64,000 nt of DNA from Metamycoplasma phocicerebrale. GTDB taxonomy: Bacteria; Bacillota_I; Bacilli_A; Mycoplasmatales; Metamycoplasmataceae. The notes beneath the pieces are model-generated. The model was not told the DNA's origin. It saw only the letters and a list, made by a program, of their open reading frames with translations, and did no database searches. The translations under genes and the position numbers were made by a program. Shown here piece after piece: positions 34,011 to 46,281 of this stretch. The stretch's first letter is position 1; every line of letters begins with the position of its first letter. The stretch is taken from positions 310,001 to 374,000 of the forward strand of contig NZ_CP033058.2 of assembly GCF_003383595.3 (NCBI RefSeq), given 5' to 3'.

Positions 34011-35027
34011 ATGGATAATAATGAACAAAAAACCCCAGTTTTAAAAGATAGGCATTTGAATATTTTTAAAATGATTGTTGAAGTGTTTTTTGAAACAGGC
34101 GAACCGGTTGGCTCTAAAAAATTGGTAGAGTCTAAACAATTAAAACTTTCTTCAGCAACAATTAGAAACATAATGGCTGAATTAGAAGAAATAGGTTTTT
34201 TAGAAAAGCCACATACATCTGGAGGAAGAATTCCTTCAACCAAAGGTTTAGAATTTTATACTTTGAATATAGCTTATGATCCACAAAAATTTTGAAATCA
34301 AAAATTAGAAGATTTGTTAGCTAAAAGAAGATTAAATATTGATACAACTTTAGACGAGGCTGCAAATCTTATAGGAAAAATGGCTCATTTTACAGTTGTT
34401 GCTTCTTCTAATAATCAAGGTGAAAGATTAAGAAGTATTCAATTAATACCTTTAAATGAAATATCAGCTGTAATTGTTATAGTTACAAGTAGCGGTAATG
34501 TTCAAAATAAAATTTTTAATTTTGAAAAAAATATAGAATTGAATGATTTAAGAATAGCTATAAGATTATTAAAAGAAAGATTAATTGATACTCCTTTGGT
34601 AGAATTAGCTACAAAAACACAAGCCCTTATCCCTTTATTTAAGGAAAAAATAGTTAATTATGAAATAATTCTTCAAAAGTTTATTAAAACAATTTTTACA
34701 TTTGAAGAAAAAATAGAAAACAAAACTTATAACAAAAATGCAATAATACTTTCAAAAAATATTTCTAGAGCAGAAATAGTAAAGGTTTTAGACCTTATTG
34801 AACATCAATCAGTTTGAGAAACTATTGAAAACAATATTGATGAAGATAATAACATAAAACTAGATTATTCAAGGCCTAATTTAAATATAATTAGTAAAAA
34901 AATAAATTTTGACAATGATAAAAATATAAAAGAAATAACAATAGTAGGCCCTAAAAATATCGATATTGAAGAAGGGTTAGAAGCTATTACAGTATTGGAG
35001 AAACTAGTTAAGAAAGGATGTAAATAA
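34011..35027 (+). CDS. hrcA: Heat-inducible transcription repressor HrcA (338 aa)
   Basis: Represses CIRCE-controlled chaperone genes until heat stress. The N-terminal winged helix reads LKDRHLNIFKMIVEVFFETGEPVGSKKLV, then LSSATIRNIMAELEEIGFLEKPHTSGGRIPSTKGLEFY, both diagnostic. AATGGAGG-type SD (CGGAGGGCAA) lies before the ATG. TGA is Trp at QKFWNQK. It is autoregulated by the CIRCE 38-64 bp upstream, and it overlaps grpE by TAATG. Confidence 0.95.
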
Positions 35028-35857
35028 TGTGAGTATTTAAAAAACATGATTTAGTAAATTTGTTACTAAAAATAAGAAAGAAATCAAAAAATAATTCAGA
35101 AGAAGTTCAACAAAAATACTCTTATATATGAGATTATGATGAACCAGAAGAAATAATTTTAAAAATAATAAAAGAAGGCAAACAAGCAGGTGAAAAAGAA
35201 TTGTATTATTCTTCTAAAAAAGAAAAATACATACTTGAATTATTATCAGTAGAACAACTAGATAAAAATGCTCAAAGACTTATACAAGATGTAGAAAATT
35301 TAAAAGTTAACACAAAAGAATTGTTAGAAATTTCAAAAAAAGATAAAAATATAATTAATTCCTTGCGCTCAGAAATTGACAATTTAAATTTAAAATTAAT
35401 TGAAGATGCAAATAAATATAAAACAGAAGTTATTAATATTCAATCAAAAGCACAAGAAATGGTTAATGCCCACAAAAAGAAAACTTCTGAACATCAAGAA
35501 AATCAAATAAGTGAAATTAAAAAATATGCTTTGCAATCTTTTGTTGAAGATTTATTGCAACCACTTAATAATTTTGAATTAGCTATAAAAGCGGCAAAAA
35601 AAGGGGATAACCCAATTTTAAATAATTTTATAGTAGGTTTTGAAATGCTATATAATCAAATTTATAACAAGTTTATAGATATTGGTTTATCAAAAATAGA
35701 ACCAAAAGTAGGAGATATATTTGATGCTGATATACACCAAATTTATGATTTGGTAGCTTCAGATATGCCGAAGGATACAATTCTTGAAGTTAAAAATACA
35801 GGTTATAGATTACATGATAGGGTTATTAAGCCAGCATTAGTAATAGTTTCAAAATAA
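35027..35857 (+). CDS. grpE: DnaK nucleotide exchange factor GrpE (276 aa)
   Basis: Dimeric co-chaperone that releases ADP from DnaK. An N-terminal region of about 75 residues is unlike standard GrpE and starts MWVFKKHDLVNLLLK, with TGA as the second codon; then come a coiled coil (residues about 80-145) and the conserved C-terminal domain with FVEDLLQPLNNFELAI, FIVGFEMLYNQI and FDADIHQIYDLVASDMPKDTILEVKNTGYRLHDRVIKPALV. It overlaps hrcA by one base, so it is under the same CIRCE promoter. dnaK and dnaJ are not in this window. Confidence 0.93.
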
Positions 35858-35931
35858 TCTTATTTTTTTCCTAAAATTTATATTTTTTTATAAAATAATC
35901 AATATTATTCTTAATATAGAAAAGAGATACA

Positions 35932-38451
35932 ATGAAATTACCATTTATACCAATTAAAAAACAAATTATTTTACCATATAATCAAGACGAAATTAGAGTT
36001 GGAAAACCTAATTCGATTTTAGCTATGGAAAAATCAATTAAATCAACATCACACAAAAGAAAAATAGTTATTGCTTTTATTAAGGAAGAATTTCAAAACA
36101 ATACTAATATTGACAATGTTAATCAATTAGAAGAATATGGAATAATCGCAAAAATAACAAAAAATGTTCCCAATTCAGAAGGCATTTACAAATTATCTTT
36201 AGAAACTTTAGAACCTATTAAAATAAATAAATTGGAATCTGAAAAACCAAAAGACGACAACGTTGAAGAAAAACCTTATATTTATTTAGATTATGATGTT
36301 ATAGAAAATAACAAAAAAATTGATTTAAAAGTTTTGAATCCTTATATTTTTACTTTAACTCAAAAATTATTAGACTTGAAAAATAGTATAGGATCATATC
36401 CTTCAATCGTGTCAAAAAGTTTAGGATCAAAAGAAGATATAGTTTATTTTCAAAACGAATGACAAAAACTTGTAGATACATTAAATATTTTGGATTCGTA
36501 TAAAGAATTTGATATTAATTTTTGAAACATACTAGCAAAAATTAAATTATCATTTTCTCGTCAAGAACATTTAAGTTTATTTCCTTTTACTGCCGAACAA
36601 CTTATTAAAGGTGTAATTGAAAAAATTTCTTTAAAAGTGGCTTCTAATCAAGTTGATTTTGAATTAACTAAAAAATTAAATGAAGAAATGGAAAGTTCTC
36701 AAAGAGACTTTTTATTAAGAGAAAAAATGAAGCAACTAAGAAGCATGTTAAATGATGAAAAAGCCGATAATGTAGATAATCTAGAAAAAGATCCCGAACA
36801 AAGTAAAAGATATCCAAAATATGTTTTGGATGCATTAAGAGCAGAACAATCTAGATTGGCTAGCATGATGGCTTCTAGTCCCGAGGCCAACGTTTCAAAA
36901 ACTTATATTGATTTAATACTAACTTTACCTTGAAGAAAAGTAAGTAAAGAATTAATTGATATTAATAGGGTTAGAGAGATCTTGGATAAACATCATTTTG
37001 GCCTTGAAAAACCTAAAGAAAGAATTTTAGAATTTATTTCTGTTTTAACTCACACCAAAACTAAAAATGTTGATCAAGAATATACTCCTATCAAAGGTGA
37101 TAACGATAATTTTATTGATAATAAATTATTTGTTAATAAGACGGGCGATACATTTAATAACCCAGTTAATAATATTCCAATATTAACCTTAATAGGCCCT
37201 CCAGGCACTGGTAAAACTACTTTGGCCAAATCTATTGCAGAAGCCTTACAAAGAAAATTTATAAAAGTTTCTTTAGGTGGAGTTAAAGATGAAAGCGAAA
37301 TTAGAGGGCATAGACGAACATACGTTGGAGCAATGCCGGGCAAAATAATTTCTGCAATAAAAAAAGCGGGAGTATCAAATCCTGTAATTTTGCTTGATGA
37401 AATTGATAAAATGTCTTCTGATTTTAGAGGAGATCCTACAAGCGCTATGCTTGAGGTTTTAGACCCTGAACAAAATGCAAATTTTCAAGATCATTATTTG
37501 GATTTAGAATATGATTTATCAAAAGTGCTATTTATAGCTACAGCAAATAGTTATGATTCAATTCCTGCGCCTTTAATTGATCGTGTTGAATTATTAGAAT
37601 TATCAACCTATACAACAAAAGAAAAATTAGAAATTGCAAAAAGTCATTTAATGCCCAAAGTTTTAGATCAAAATGCTTTAACAAAAAAACAAATACAAAT
37701 TTCTGATGATGTAATAGAATTTATTATTAGATCTTATACAAGAGAAAGTGGTGTTCGTGAACTAAAACGTATTTTAGATAATATAGCGCGTAAAATTGTT
37801 GTTAAAATTTTAGATAAAGAAATAAAAGATGAATTTGTTGTAACAAAAGATATTTCAATCGAATTTTTAGGCCCAATTAAATTTGAAGATGATGAAAATG
37901 AAAATAAAGATCAAATTGGTGTAGTTAATGGGTTGGCTTATACAAGTTTTGGTGGCTCTACATTAGCAATTGAAGTAACTCAATTTCCAGGAAAAGACGG
38001 CTTAAAACTAACAGGACAATTAAAAGACGTTATGAAAGAATCTGCTCAAATAGCTTTAGCATATGTTAGAGCAAATGCTAAAAAATTTGGTATAGATTTT
38101 AATTTTGAAAACAATTCAATTCATATTCACGTCCCTGCTGGAGCAATACCTAAAGATGGTCCATCTGCCGGAGTAACATTTACTACCTCTATTATTAGTG
38201 CCCTTTCTAAAAAACCAGTTCCTGCTAACGTAGGTATGACAGGAGAAATTACTTTAAGAGGAAAAGTATTACCAATAGGTGGATTAAAAGAAAAATCTCT
38301 TGCTGCCGCTCAATTTGGAATAAAGAAAATATTTATTCCATTCGATAATAAGAAAAATTTAATAGATGTTCCTGAAGAAGTCAAAAAAGAAGTAACATTT
38401 ATTCCTGTTAAATATTATGAAGAAATATTTAAAGAATTATTTAGTAATTAA
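35932..38451 (+). CDS. lon: ATP-dependent protease Lon (839 aa)
   Basis: Cytosolic AAA+ serine protease for quality control and, in mycoplasmas, the main ATP-dependent protease along with FtsH. N-terminal substrate domain ([24 protein letters not shown]), AAA+ module with Walker A GPPGTGKT (about 422-429) and Walker [11 protein letters not shown], sensor region [14 protein letters not shown], then the protease domain with Ser745 in PKDGPSAGV and Lys788 in GGLKEKS as the catalytic dyad. Several TGA codons are Trp. It is preceded by a 74-bp spacer with no CIRCE. Its original terminator has been split by the IS downstream. Confidence 0.96.
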
Positions 38452-38459
38452 AAAAACAA

Positions 38460-38482
38460 AATACAGCGAAAAAAGCTGTATT
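38460..38482 (+). repeat. Left copy of the 23-bp target duplication (former lon/gap terminator)
   Basis: AATACAGC, six As after GCG, GCTGTATT. Identical to 39799-39821 and itself an inverted repeat. In this copy the hairpin is followed by GCTGAATT instead of a T-run, so plus-strand termination is weakened. Confidence 0.92.
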
Positions 38483-38509
38483 GCTGAATTGAAAATTCAA
38501 GTGCAACAC
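38483..38509 (+). repeat. IS left inverted repeat (27 bp, imperfect)
   Basis: Matches the complement of 39772-39798 at about 21 of 27 positions, with the inner 13 identical (TCAAGTGCAACAC). Confidence 0.85.
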
Positions 38510-38551
38510 TTTATTGATAAAATATTAGTGTGAGGTTGCTTGAATTTTTTT
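38495..38551 (+). terminator. Inward-facing terminator at the IS left end
   Basis: ATTCAAGTGCAACACT pairs imperfectly with AGTGTGAGGTTGCTTGAA and is followed by seven Ts. It would stop lon transcripts before they reach the transposase gene. Confidence 0.7.
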
Positions 38552-38604
38552 CTACTTAAAAAAATAAAAAAAGGCCTCACAAAAAACACCTAAGGAGACC
38601 TAAT

Positions 38605-39609
38605 ATGAATTATAAAGCATTTAAAAAATATTTTCACATTTCTTATGAAGAAAGATTTTTTATCAAAAAATTAATGGATAATGGCTATTCAATACGAAAA
38701 ATTGCTAGACGATTACGCAGAAGTCCTTCAACCGTTTCTAGAGAAATAAAAAGAAATCTTGATTTAACTGGAAATTATGATTCTTGTGCAGCAAATATAA
38801 AATCGTTTAAAAGACATTCTCATAAATATATGTTTAGATTTAATGTTAATTTTAGCTATAAAGAATTTACTAACATTTTTATTCAAAAATATGACAAAAA
38901 GTTTTTTGGTATAAAATCAACATATCACTATATTAAAACTAATTTTAAAATTAAATTACCATCACTAAGAACTGTTTTTAATTGGATAAAAAGCAATCAA
39001 TGAACAATTAAAAAACATAATAGATTAAGGAGTTTTTATAAAAAGGGCGGCAAACGAACAGCTTCAGTTGTAAGCAGATTAGTTACAAGCGCTAGCTATG
39101 TTTTTCCGATTTGAACTAGACCTAAATCTGTAGATTTAAGACAAGAATATGGTCATTGAGAAGCTGATCTAGTAATTGGCAAGCGCAGCACTGGTTTCAG
39201 AAATATTTTAACTTTAACAGAACGAAAAACAAGAATAGGCTTTGCAACATTTGTTTTAAGTAAATCAGGTTATGAAATTAATACTCAACTACGCAAGCTA
39301 ATAAAAGAAAATAGTTTAATTGTTAAAAGTATAACAATTGACAATGGTATAGAATTTGAAAAAATAGGAATATTAGCCAAATGATTAAAAATAAAAATTT
39401 ATCGAGCTGAACCTTATGCATCATTTCAACGTGGTTCAAATGAAAATTGAAATGGTTTAATTAGAAGGGAATATAAAAAAGGTTTTAACTTTAATACAAT
39501 CAACATTGAAACGTTACAAAATATTTCAAATAAAATAAATGAAATGCCAAGAGAAATACTTGGTTGAAAATCTTCAAAAGAACTATTTTTAAAAGAAAAT
39601 TACATCTAA
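38605..39609 (+). CDS. IS30-family transposase (334 aa)
   Basis: DDE transposase. The N-terminal helix-turn-helix reads YEERFFIKKLMDNGYSIRKIARRLRRSPSTVSREIKRN, typical for IS30. The catalytic triad is visible as EYGHWEADLV (Asp), ITIDNGIEF (Asp) and SFQRGSNENWNGLIR (Glu), with the usual 33-residue D-E spacing. The C-terminus LGWKSSKELF follows the IS30 form (usually L.y.tP.e.f). All TGA codons are Trp, so the gene is intact in the mycoplasma code and the element may be active. AAGGAG lies before the ATG. Confidence 0.94.
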
Positions 39610-39750
39610 GCTAATAATTAACAAATAAATAAATTAGAATTTATTTCTACCGAATAAACGGTGTTTTTTGTTTATTTAAATTGTTTAAAAAATACATAAA
39701 AACAAAAAAAACATATATTTTTACAAACTTTAAAATTTTAAATATATAAT

Positions 39751-39786
39751 AAAAACATCAAGCACAATTATGTGTTGCACTTGATA
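39751..39786 (-). terminator. Inward-facing terminator at the IS right end
   Basis: On the minus strand ATCAAGTGCAACAC and GTGCTTGAT form an imperfect hairpin followed by GTTTTTATT. It would stop gap transcripts entering the IS. Confidence 0.6.
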
Positions 39787-39798
39787 TTTCATTTAAGG
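39772..39798 (-). repeat. IS right inverted repeat (27 bp, imperfect)
   Basis: Partner of 38483-38509; see that entry for the match. Confidence 0.85.
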
Positions 39799-39821
39799 AA
39801 TACAGCGAAAAAAGCTGTATT
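39799..39821 (+). repeat. Right copy of the 23-bp target duplication
   Basis: Identical to 38460-38482. This copy keeps the original plus-strand T-run (39820-39826), but read from gap on the minus strand the hairpin is followed by CCTTAAATG and has lost its U-run. Confidence 0.92.
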
Positions 39822-39854
39822 TTTTTGTTTTATCTTTTTATAAAAATTATTTCT

Positions 39855-40856
<1,002 letters not shown>

Positions 40857-40966
40857 ATTTTCTCCATTTTTTTAAATTAATATTTTTATTAATTTTTAGT
40901 TTAAATATACAAATAAATTATAACATTAAAAACAATTTTATTAGACTTAGTTAAAGCAAGATAAAT

Positions 40967-41004
40967 AAAAAAAGAGAAGCAGTATTATAGCAACTCTTTT
41001 TTAT
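40967..41004 (-). terminator. Terminator of the F1-like ATPase operon
   Basis: On the minus strand AAAAGAGTTGC...GCTTCTCTTTTTTT, a stem with one mismatch zone and a U-run, starting 4 bp after the last gene. Confidence 0.8.
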
Positions 41005-41007
41005 AAA

Positions 41008-42387
41008 TTATAAACCTAATTCTTCGTCTGTAGGAATATCTAAATTTGATCCAACATATAAGAATATTTCGGGGCTTTGTTTAATGTATTTACCTTCTAA
41101 AATTCTAATAACACTTTCAACTGTTTCTTCTAAAGGAACATAAGTTCCTGGCGCTTTTGTAAATTGTTCAGTCATAAAGAAATTTTGTGTAAAGAAATTT
41201 TCTAATTGTAATGCTTTTTTAACCACTATTTTACTATCGGCATCCAATTCATCGAAACCTAAAATTAAAATAACATCTTCTAAATTTTTATATTCATTTA
41301 AAACTTTTTTAGCTTCTATTATTGCATTAAAGTGTCTTTTACCTATAATTTTTTCATCAACTGAGTTTGATGAACTAGCTAAAGGATCAAAGGCAGGAAA
41401 TAAGTTTTTGGCTGTTTGTGCACGAGATAAAACTAAATTACCATCCAAGTGATTAAAGATTGCTACAGCTGAAGGGTCACTTAAATCATCCATTGGTAAA
41501 AATATTGTCTGAAATGAAGTAATTGAACCTTTTTCGTTTTTAAATAGACGGTCTTCAACAGTTGCAACATCACTTTCTAATGTTGATTGGTATCCACCAA
41601 TTGATGGTCTTTTACCCAAAGAAGCACTAACCTCATTTTCTGCTTGTACAAAACGATACATGTTATCAACAAATAATAAAACGTCTTCTTTCTCTACATC
41701 TCTTAAATATTCAGCTGCTGTTACCCCAATAGGAACTATTGACATTCTAGCCCCAGGAGATTCATTCATTTTAGAAATATACATAACTGAGTTTTTCATT
41801 AAATCTGAATCTTTTAATTCATTAAATAATTCGATAGCTTCACGAGAACGCTCTCCGGAACCTATAAAAATGTTAGAAGTTTTTTCATCTTTACGGTTAA
41901 CATTAAATATTAATTCTTTCATTAATACAGTTTTACCAACACCGGCCCCACCAAAAATACCTAATTTATAACCTTTTATAATAGGCATGAAAAAGTCAAT
42001 TGCCTTAATACCTGTTTCAACAATTTCTAGTTCATTATCTAAGAATTTAGTGTTGTTGATAGTTGAGTTCATTTCAACTTTTTTAATTGAAGACCCTCTT
42101 ACTGGTAATTGTGGTTCTCCTCAAAAGTTATAAATATTATTTTTTGAATTGTGTCCTACAGGAACCATAAAACTTTGGTTTGTACTTTTTACTTCATCAT
42201 TTATATTTATATCTTTATCTGTGTATATCACTATAGCTCTAATTGTTGTATTATTGATAATTCTCTTAACCAATAAAAAACTTTTTTCATTGTGTAATGT
42301 TAATAATTGGTCGATTTTTGGCAAATCACCTTTTTTAAATTCTATTTCAACAATATCTGATCAAAATTTTGTAATTGTTCCAGTCAT
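41008..42387 (-). CDS. F1-like ATPase beta-type subunit (MSC_0618 family, 459 aa)
   Basis: Catalytic subunit of the mycoplasma-specific F1-like (type 2) ATPase, not the housekeeping F-type enzyme. IVETGIKAIDFFMPIIKGYKLGIFGGAGVGKTVLMKEL contains the P-loop; GERSREAIEL, LLFVDNMYRF and FLPMDDLSDPS follow as in beta subunits. The N-terminal barrel is divergent (TGTITKFWSDIVEIEF). ATG 42387 overlaps the alpha stop by one base. It is the last of seven overlapping genes. The P-loop is intact, so ATP hydrolysis is expected. Confidence 0.88.
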
Positions 42388-44174
42388 TATTTATCTCCTA
42401 AAATATGTGCTAATTCTTCTAAATATGAGTCTTCAAAATTTACATATTTATGATCTAATTTAATTACTCATCCTAATTTCATATAATCTGAATATTGTTG
42501 TAAAGCATAAGCAAAGTATCCACGCATTATATTATCATCATAATCTGCTGTTTCTTTAATGGTTTCAAAGGCTTTTTTAGCTTCTTCATTAGTGTCGATT
42601 AGAGCATTTAAAAACTCTAAGGCTTTTTGTTCATCTTTAATTCCATTAAGTATACTTCAAGAAATTAATTTAGACATTAATAATAGAAAGCGTTGTGAAT
42701 AAAGAGAAAAACCTCTTTGTAAAAACATTTTGTCAATCATTTTTCCTTTATATAACAATTGAGTTGTTTCTTCATTAAAATCATAATCTAGCATTGCTAG
42801 TTTTAAATGGTGTTTAAATTTGTGATATGTTTTTCCAATATCAGTAGCAACTCTTGCCATTGTTCTACCTTGAACCATAGAACCAGTTCTTGACACAGAT
42901 AAATTGATATCAATTGCAGGTAGTTTTCCAGCTGAGAATAATTCTGTACTTGTAACAATTTGTCCATCAGTAATTGATATTATATTTGATGAAATTAAAC
43001 TAGTTATATCTCCATCAATTGTTTGTACAATTGGTAAAGCAGTAATAGTTTTTCTATGTTCAAAAGAACCGGCTCTTTCTAATAAAGATGAATGAGCAAA
43101 AAACATATTACCTGGCATAGCTTCTTTACCTACAGGTTTGTTTGTTAGTAGAGCTATTTCTCTAAAAATATTAGCATGTTTTGTTAAGTCATCAAACACA
43201 ATTAAAACATCATCTTCATTTGAAATGTTTTCTGCGTGTGCCATACCAATGTAAGGAGCTAAATATTGTTCATAAACGTTAGTACCAGGTGCATATAAAA
43301 TAATTGTATTTTTTAAGGCATCATGTTCTTCTAGCATTTTATATACTCTAGATATAGATTCTCTTTTTTGCCCAATAGCAACATAAACTGATTTAATACC
43401 ATTCTTACTTGCATTTATTATTGTATTTAAAGCTATATGTGTTTTTCCTGTTTGTCTATCACCAATAATTAATTCACGTTGTCCCTTACCAATAGGTATT
43501 AGTAAGTCCACAATAGTGATTCCAGTATATAGTTGTTCATTTAATGTTTTTACAGACATTAAATTCGTAGCTAATTTAAAAATTGAAGTTGATGGTAAAC
43601 TATCTGATATTTTTACCTTTGTTTTTTCAGGTAAAATAATGTCTCCAAAAATATTAATTATTTTTCCAAAATGTTCTGGGCTTGTATATATATCAGTTTT
43701 TTTATCAACTAAAACCACTTCATCACCAATTTTAGAATCTTTTGAGTTAGATAATAGAAAACCAGAATCTTTTGTAGCGCTAATTAATATAAATTTAATT
43801 AATGGATTTTTTGCTAAAGTATACATTTGTTTTTGTTCATATTCAAAATTACCTTCAACCTTAACAATATAATCAAATATTGAAACCACTTTTGGGTTAG
43901 AAGATTTCGATTTTCTAGTTTTTCTTGTGCTAGTAGTTTTTTTAGATTTTACTTCCATTTTCTCTAATAGTTTATCAACATCTTGAACTTTGCTTTTAGC
44001 TTTAACTGTTTTTTTGGCTGTAGTTTTTTTAGGTGCTTTAGCTGCTTTAATTGTTTTTGTAGTTTTTTTAGCAGCTGTTTCTTTTTTAGTACCTTTTTTA
44101 GAACTATCAGCATATTTTCTTGTTGTAGTTGTAGTTACAACTTCTTCTGAAATTATTTTCTTTTCTTTAGGCAT
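42387..44174 (-). CDS. F1-like ATPase alpha-type subunit with Lys-rich N-terminal tail (MSC_0619 family, 595 aa)
   Basis: Alpha-like subunit. Residues about 1-95 form a low-complexity Lys/Ala/Thr tail (KKETAAKKTTKTIKAAKAPK, then KSKKTTSTRKTRKSKSS) resembling histone H1 tails. After it come the barrel domain, then GITIVDLLIPIGKGQRELIIGDRQTGKTHIALNTI with a P-loop, VYVAIGQKRESISRV and SVSRTGSMVQ. ATPase alpha subunits normally bind but do not hydrolyse nucleotide. The frame runs through TGA (Trp) to TAA 42387-42389. AAAGGAA lies before the ATG. Overlaps beta by TAATG. Confidence 0.88.
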
Positions 44175-44175
44175 A

Positions 44176-46281
44176 TTAAATTCCTTTCATTCCTAGTGCT
44201 AGTATTGTTATACCAGATGCTAATATAGCAAGAGATATAATTAAAATTAATAAATAAACAATAATAACTTTTCTCTTCTTATTAGTTTTAAATTTAAGAA
44301 GCATTGATAACAATGAAATAATTGTGTTTATTGCTCCAATAGTTAATAAAACAGAACCTCAAATAACTTTTAATTTATTTTGGGCAAAGAATTGATTTTC
44401 TATTTTTTTTTGAGCTAATTTATATGCTTCAGTAAATTTCTTTTGTTCTTCTTTGTTTGAAGAATCTGCCACTTTGATTGTTGCTAAATCTCTGAGTATG
44501 TTAAATTCACTTTTTATTTCTTTAACAAGTTTTAAATAATCACTATATCATTTTTCAACAAATAATGGATTTCTTTGTGTTGATTCAGCTTTTAATTTTA
44601 AAAGATCTCTTCTAATTTTTTCATATAGATTTTCAAGCACTCTAGGTTTTAAAGAATTAACTTTAAAATTGTTTTCAATAACTGTTTTATTCTTATGAAT
44701 AGATTCCTCAAATTGTTTAAAAACTTGTTCGTATGCTTTAGTGATTGAGTGTCAATAGTTGTAATTTTCAACTATTGTTTTGTCTCCAACTTTATAATTT
44801 AAATGAATTATTGTATTTGCTAAGGTTATTAAAAATAACTCTTTAATACTTGTTCTAGCTTCTTTAATAATAGAAGCATCCAAGTTTTTGTCATTAGATA
44901 AATTATTAGCAAAGTTTTTAGTGTCTTTTTCTCAAAGTTCTTTAAATCCCTTGCCAAAGTCAGGAGTATTTATTAATTTACCAGCAATTTCAACCATTGT
45001 AAACAACGTTTGTTGTAAATTATCATTTCCTAAATCGTCATAATCTATTTTTTCATTTAGACCTAAAGATTCTAAAAATCTTTTAAAATTTATTTTTACT
45101 TCATCAATTTGATTTTCAAGAATCATTCTTTCTTTTTTAAATTGTAAAGAAGGATTTAAATTGATAACAGCATTATATATTCTATTTTTATCAGTTTTTA
45201 CACTGTCTGATAATCTTACTTTTGCTTTCAAAACCCCAGCTTCATTTTTAAGTTCTTCGACTTCATATAAATAACGAGTATTTATAGGGTTTTGAAATAA
45301 AAATAATTCATTAGCTTTTTGTATGTTTTCAGTTGATTTTAAACTAATAAATTTGTTAATTAAATCGTCTATATTAGTACTTAAATTTTCTGATCTAATT
45401 AATGGTTCTAGATTTGGCAGTGCATCTATATCATCTTTTTCTATAGGTTTTGGTTTATCTCCAGGAACTAGTGGAACTTTTTCAGGTTTTTCAGGTTTTT
45501 CATCTTCTTCTTGAATAAAATCAGTTCCTTGGCTATGCTTTATATCAAATTCATTAAATCTTGGTTTAATTGAATTTATAATAGCATCTTTTCATGATGT
45601 AAAACCATCAGGAGGAGTAATAGTTAAATATGGTTTTCATTGCCCGTCTTCAAATTTAAATTTTAATACAATTTTAAAATTAGGTGTGTCGGCTTGTTGA
45701 TATACCATATTATTAAAATTGGCAACTAAATCATCAGTATATTTTTTTAAAGCAGTTTTAAACTCGACTTCAGTTAAAGTATTATTGATTTCTTTAATAA
45801 CCTCAATTTTTCCATCTGGTTTAATTTTTTCTTCATAACTAGCTATTTCAGATTGACCAATTTTAACTCCATCATAAACTCTACCATTGTATGTAATTTT
45901 AACTACTAATAATTTTCTATCTTTAGATAATACAAAAGGTAAAACAGTATTAATGCCATAATTTTGTGGATTGTCAATTATATCTGCTTTGTTATTTTTA
46001 TAAAAATCAACAATTTGAGTTAAATACATTCTTTTTGGTAATGCAGAAACATCTTCTGATTCTTTTTCTGATACTTCTTTTAATTTTGCTTCTAAATATA
46101 TAATTGCATTTTCTATAGCTTTTTCTATAGCTTTTTTAGTTTCTGTTTTAGCAATTGCTAAATAGGTGTCAAATTTAGGATCAACTTCCTTTGGTTTTCC
46201 ACTAATAAGTACAATTGATGGGCCAGCCACAAATGTAGAAATTGTTGAAAGTGATAATAATAATTTTAATCTTTTTGCCAT
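44176..46281 (-). CDS. F1-like ATPase-associated membrane protein (MSC_0620 family, 701 aa)
   Basis: An N-terminal hydrophobic segment (LKLLLSLSTISTFVAGPSIVLI) and two C-terminal helices (VIWGSVLLTIGAINTIISLL and VIIVYLLILIISLAILASGI) frame about 600 residues of largely extracytoplasmic sequence containing a Pro/Lys-rich linker (EDEKPEKPEKVPLVPGDKPK). No lipobox Cys. ATG 46281 is preferred over GTG 46290: GGGAG is correctly spaced from the ATG, and the ATG overlaps the upstream stop as TAATG. Its place between alpha and epsilon identifies it as the MSC_0620-type subunit, possibly the surface-exposed part of the complex. Confidence 0.78.

Larger units (their letters stand above)
38483..39798 (+). 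mobile_element. IS30-family insertion sequence, IS1630-like (1316 bp)
   Basis: The borders are set by the flanking 23-bp identical repeats. The ends form 27-bp imperfect inverted repeats (38483-38509 and 39772-39798) whose inner 13 bases, TCAAGTGCAACAC, are identical. It carries one transposase gene. IS1630 of Mycoplasma fermentans, an IS30-type element, is known to target and duplicate inverted repeats of variable length; the present insertion into a terminator hairpin fits that habit exactly. Confidence 0.9.

Noticed and set aside
42149-42463. Plus-strand hydrophobic ORF over the alpha/beta junction of the F1-like genes
   Set aside because: Shadow of two well supported minus-strand genes with a TAATG junction.
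43990-44196. 68-codon plus-strand ORF rich in Val, Leu and Ala
   Set aside because: It is the complement of the Lys/Thr/Ala tail of the alpha subunit.
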